From CALBPI01 sp039815365 (GTDB lineage: Bacteria > Pseudomonadota > Gammaproteobacteria > Steroidobacterales > Woeseiaceae), in assembly GCA_039815365.1 (NCBI GenBank), contig JBCBZK010000031.1:1-30125 (forward strand): 30,125 bases of DNA, given 5' to 3'. How positions within the stretch are numbered: position 1 is the first letter of the stretch; each line of letters opens with the position of its first letter. Positions 29,222 to 30,125 of this stretch are shown in pieces. The notes beneath the pieces are model-generated. The model did no database searches. It was not told the DNA's origin and was given only the letters and a program-made list of their open reading frames with translations. A program made the position numbers and the translations under genes.

Positions 29222-30125
29222 TTAAGCAATGATCTTCGCAACAACGCCAGCACCAACAGTACGCCCACCCTCACGGATGGCAAACCGCAGACCGTCTTCC
29301 ATCGCGATCGGTGCAATCAGCTCAACAACCATCTGCACGTTGTCACCCGGCATCACCATCTCGGTGCCTTCCGGCAACTCGCACGCACCCGTTACATCCG
29401 TTGTACGGAAGTAAAACTGCGGACGATATCCTTTAAAGAATGGCGTATGACGACCACCCTCTTCCTTGTTCAGGATGTACACCTCAGCTTCAAACTTGGT
29501 GTGCGGCGTAATCGATGCCGGCTTGGCCAATACCTGACCACGCTCAACCTCGTCACGCTTCGTACCACGCAGCAATACGCCAACGTTGTCTCCAGCCATG
29601 CCTTGGTCCAGCAGCTTTCTGAACATCTCAACGCCCGTACACGTGGTCTTCGTCGTGTCGTTGATACCGACGATCTCGATCTCATCACCCACGTTCACAA
29701 TGCCGCGCTCAATACGACCGGTCACTACCGTGCCGCGACCCGAGATAGAGAACACGTCCTCTACCGGCATCAAAAAGTCTCCATCCACTGCGCGCTCTGG
29801 CTCAGGAATGTAGCTGTCCATCGCATCAATCAGCTTGTAGATCGACTGAATACCAATCTCCGAATCATCACCTTCAAACGCCTTAAGCGCAGAGCCGGTA
29901 ATCACTGGCGTGTCATCACCCGGGAACTCGTACGTAGACAGCAGATCACGGATCTCCATCTCAACAAGCTCTAGCAGCTCTTCGTCGTCAACCATGTCCG
30001 CTTTGTTCATGTACACAACGATGTACGGAACACCCACCTGACGTGCCAGCAGGATGTGCTCGCGCGTTTGTGGCATCGGGCCATCCGCTGCGTTCACCAC
30101 CAGGATCGCACCGTCCATCTGTGCA
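29222..30125 (-). CDS. tuf: Elongation factor Tu (5' end outside window)
   Basis: The visible C-terminal 300 or so residues of about 395 belong to EF-Tu, the GTPase that brings aminoacyl-tRNA to the ribosome. The open frame continues to the window edge (AQMDGAILVV), so the N-terminal P-loop and switch I are outside. Visible are the guanine-specificity motif NKAD in VVYMNKADMVDDEEL, SALKAF (G5), domain 2 starting near GRGTVVTGRIERGIVNVGDE, and domain 3 ending GRTVGAGVVAKIIA. A second tuf copy probably exists elsewhere in the genome, as usual in this class. It is the first gene seen upstream of rpsJ. Confidence 0.98.
   Translation of the reverse strand, partial: AQMDGAILVVNAADGPMPQTREHILLARQVGVPYIVVYMNKADMVDDEELLELVEMEIRDLLSTYEFPGDDTPVITGSALKAFEGDDSEIGIQSIYKLIDAMDSYIPEPERAVDGDFLMPVEDVFSISGRGTVVTGRIERGIVNVGDEIEIVGINDTTKTTCTGVEMFRKLLDQGMAGDNVGVLLRGTKRDEVERGQVLAKPASITPHTKFEAEVYILNKEEGGRHTPFFKGYRPQFYFRTTDVTGACELPEGTEMVMPGDNVQMVVELIAPIAMEDGLRFAIREGGRTVGAGVVAKIIA

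Overview
This window looks like a chromosomal segment of a gammaproteobacterium with roughly mid-50s % GC by eye. The support is the canonical S10-spc-alpha ribosomal superoperon order, ribosomal proteins whose lengths and sequences are close to those of Escherichia coli, a tuf gene directly upstream of rpsJ, a PepQ-type prolidase, and a C-terminal GlyGly-CTERM (rhombosortase) signal on a secreted protein. The tryptophanyl-tRNA synthetase resembles the Xanthomonas-type enzyme. I do not assign a genus.

Layout. Positions 44-2840 hold a TetR-type repressor and a divergent VIT/VWA surface protein, separated by three near-identical palindromic operators. Positions 2853-6371 hold a lipid-flavoured divergent locus: an acyl desaturase overlapping a membrane/SRPBCC protein on the minus strand, and an ArsR-type regulator overlapping a lipoprotein-like alpha/beta hydrolase on the plus strand. 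Positions 6441-7715 hold a small membrane protein and a divergent HTH regulator. Positions 7722-11919 hold trpS and a gamma-glutamyltransferase on the minus strand, divergent from pepQ. Positions 11983-13984 are a compact four-gene minus-strand operon with overlapping ends (VOC protein, SDR, DUF3291-like, pterin-carbinolamine dehydratase). Positions 14038-14604 encode a lysine-rich histone-H1-like protein that shares a bidirectional terminator with rplQ.

From 14684 to the right edge everything is on the minus strand. Transcription runs from right to left: tuf (5' end outside the window), rpsJ, rplC-D-W-B, rpsS, rplV, rpsC, rplP, rpmC, rpsQ, rplN-X-E, rpsN, rpsH, rplF-R, rpsE, rpmD, rplO, secY, rpmJ, rpsM-K-D, rpoA, rplQ. 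The gene content is ordinary, but two spacers are not. The tuf-rpsJ spacer (326 nt) contains two very long inverted repeats whose stems are unrelated but whose central 31-32 nt cores are nearly the same sequence in opposite orientation. The rpsJ-rplC spacer is 434 nt (only a few tens of nt in E. coli) and carries an apparent promoter with TATAAT inside a perfect palindrome, followed by a structured leader of about 350 nt.

Most other genes are well-known families. The best candidates for something undescribed are the paired core-sharing hairpins and the internal leader of the S10 operon. The operator array in front of the GlyGly-CTERM VWA protein and the ArsR/desaturase/SRPBCC/hydrolase locus come next. 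No tRNA, rRNA, CRISPR array, insertion sequence or prophage gene was seen.
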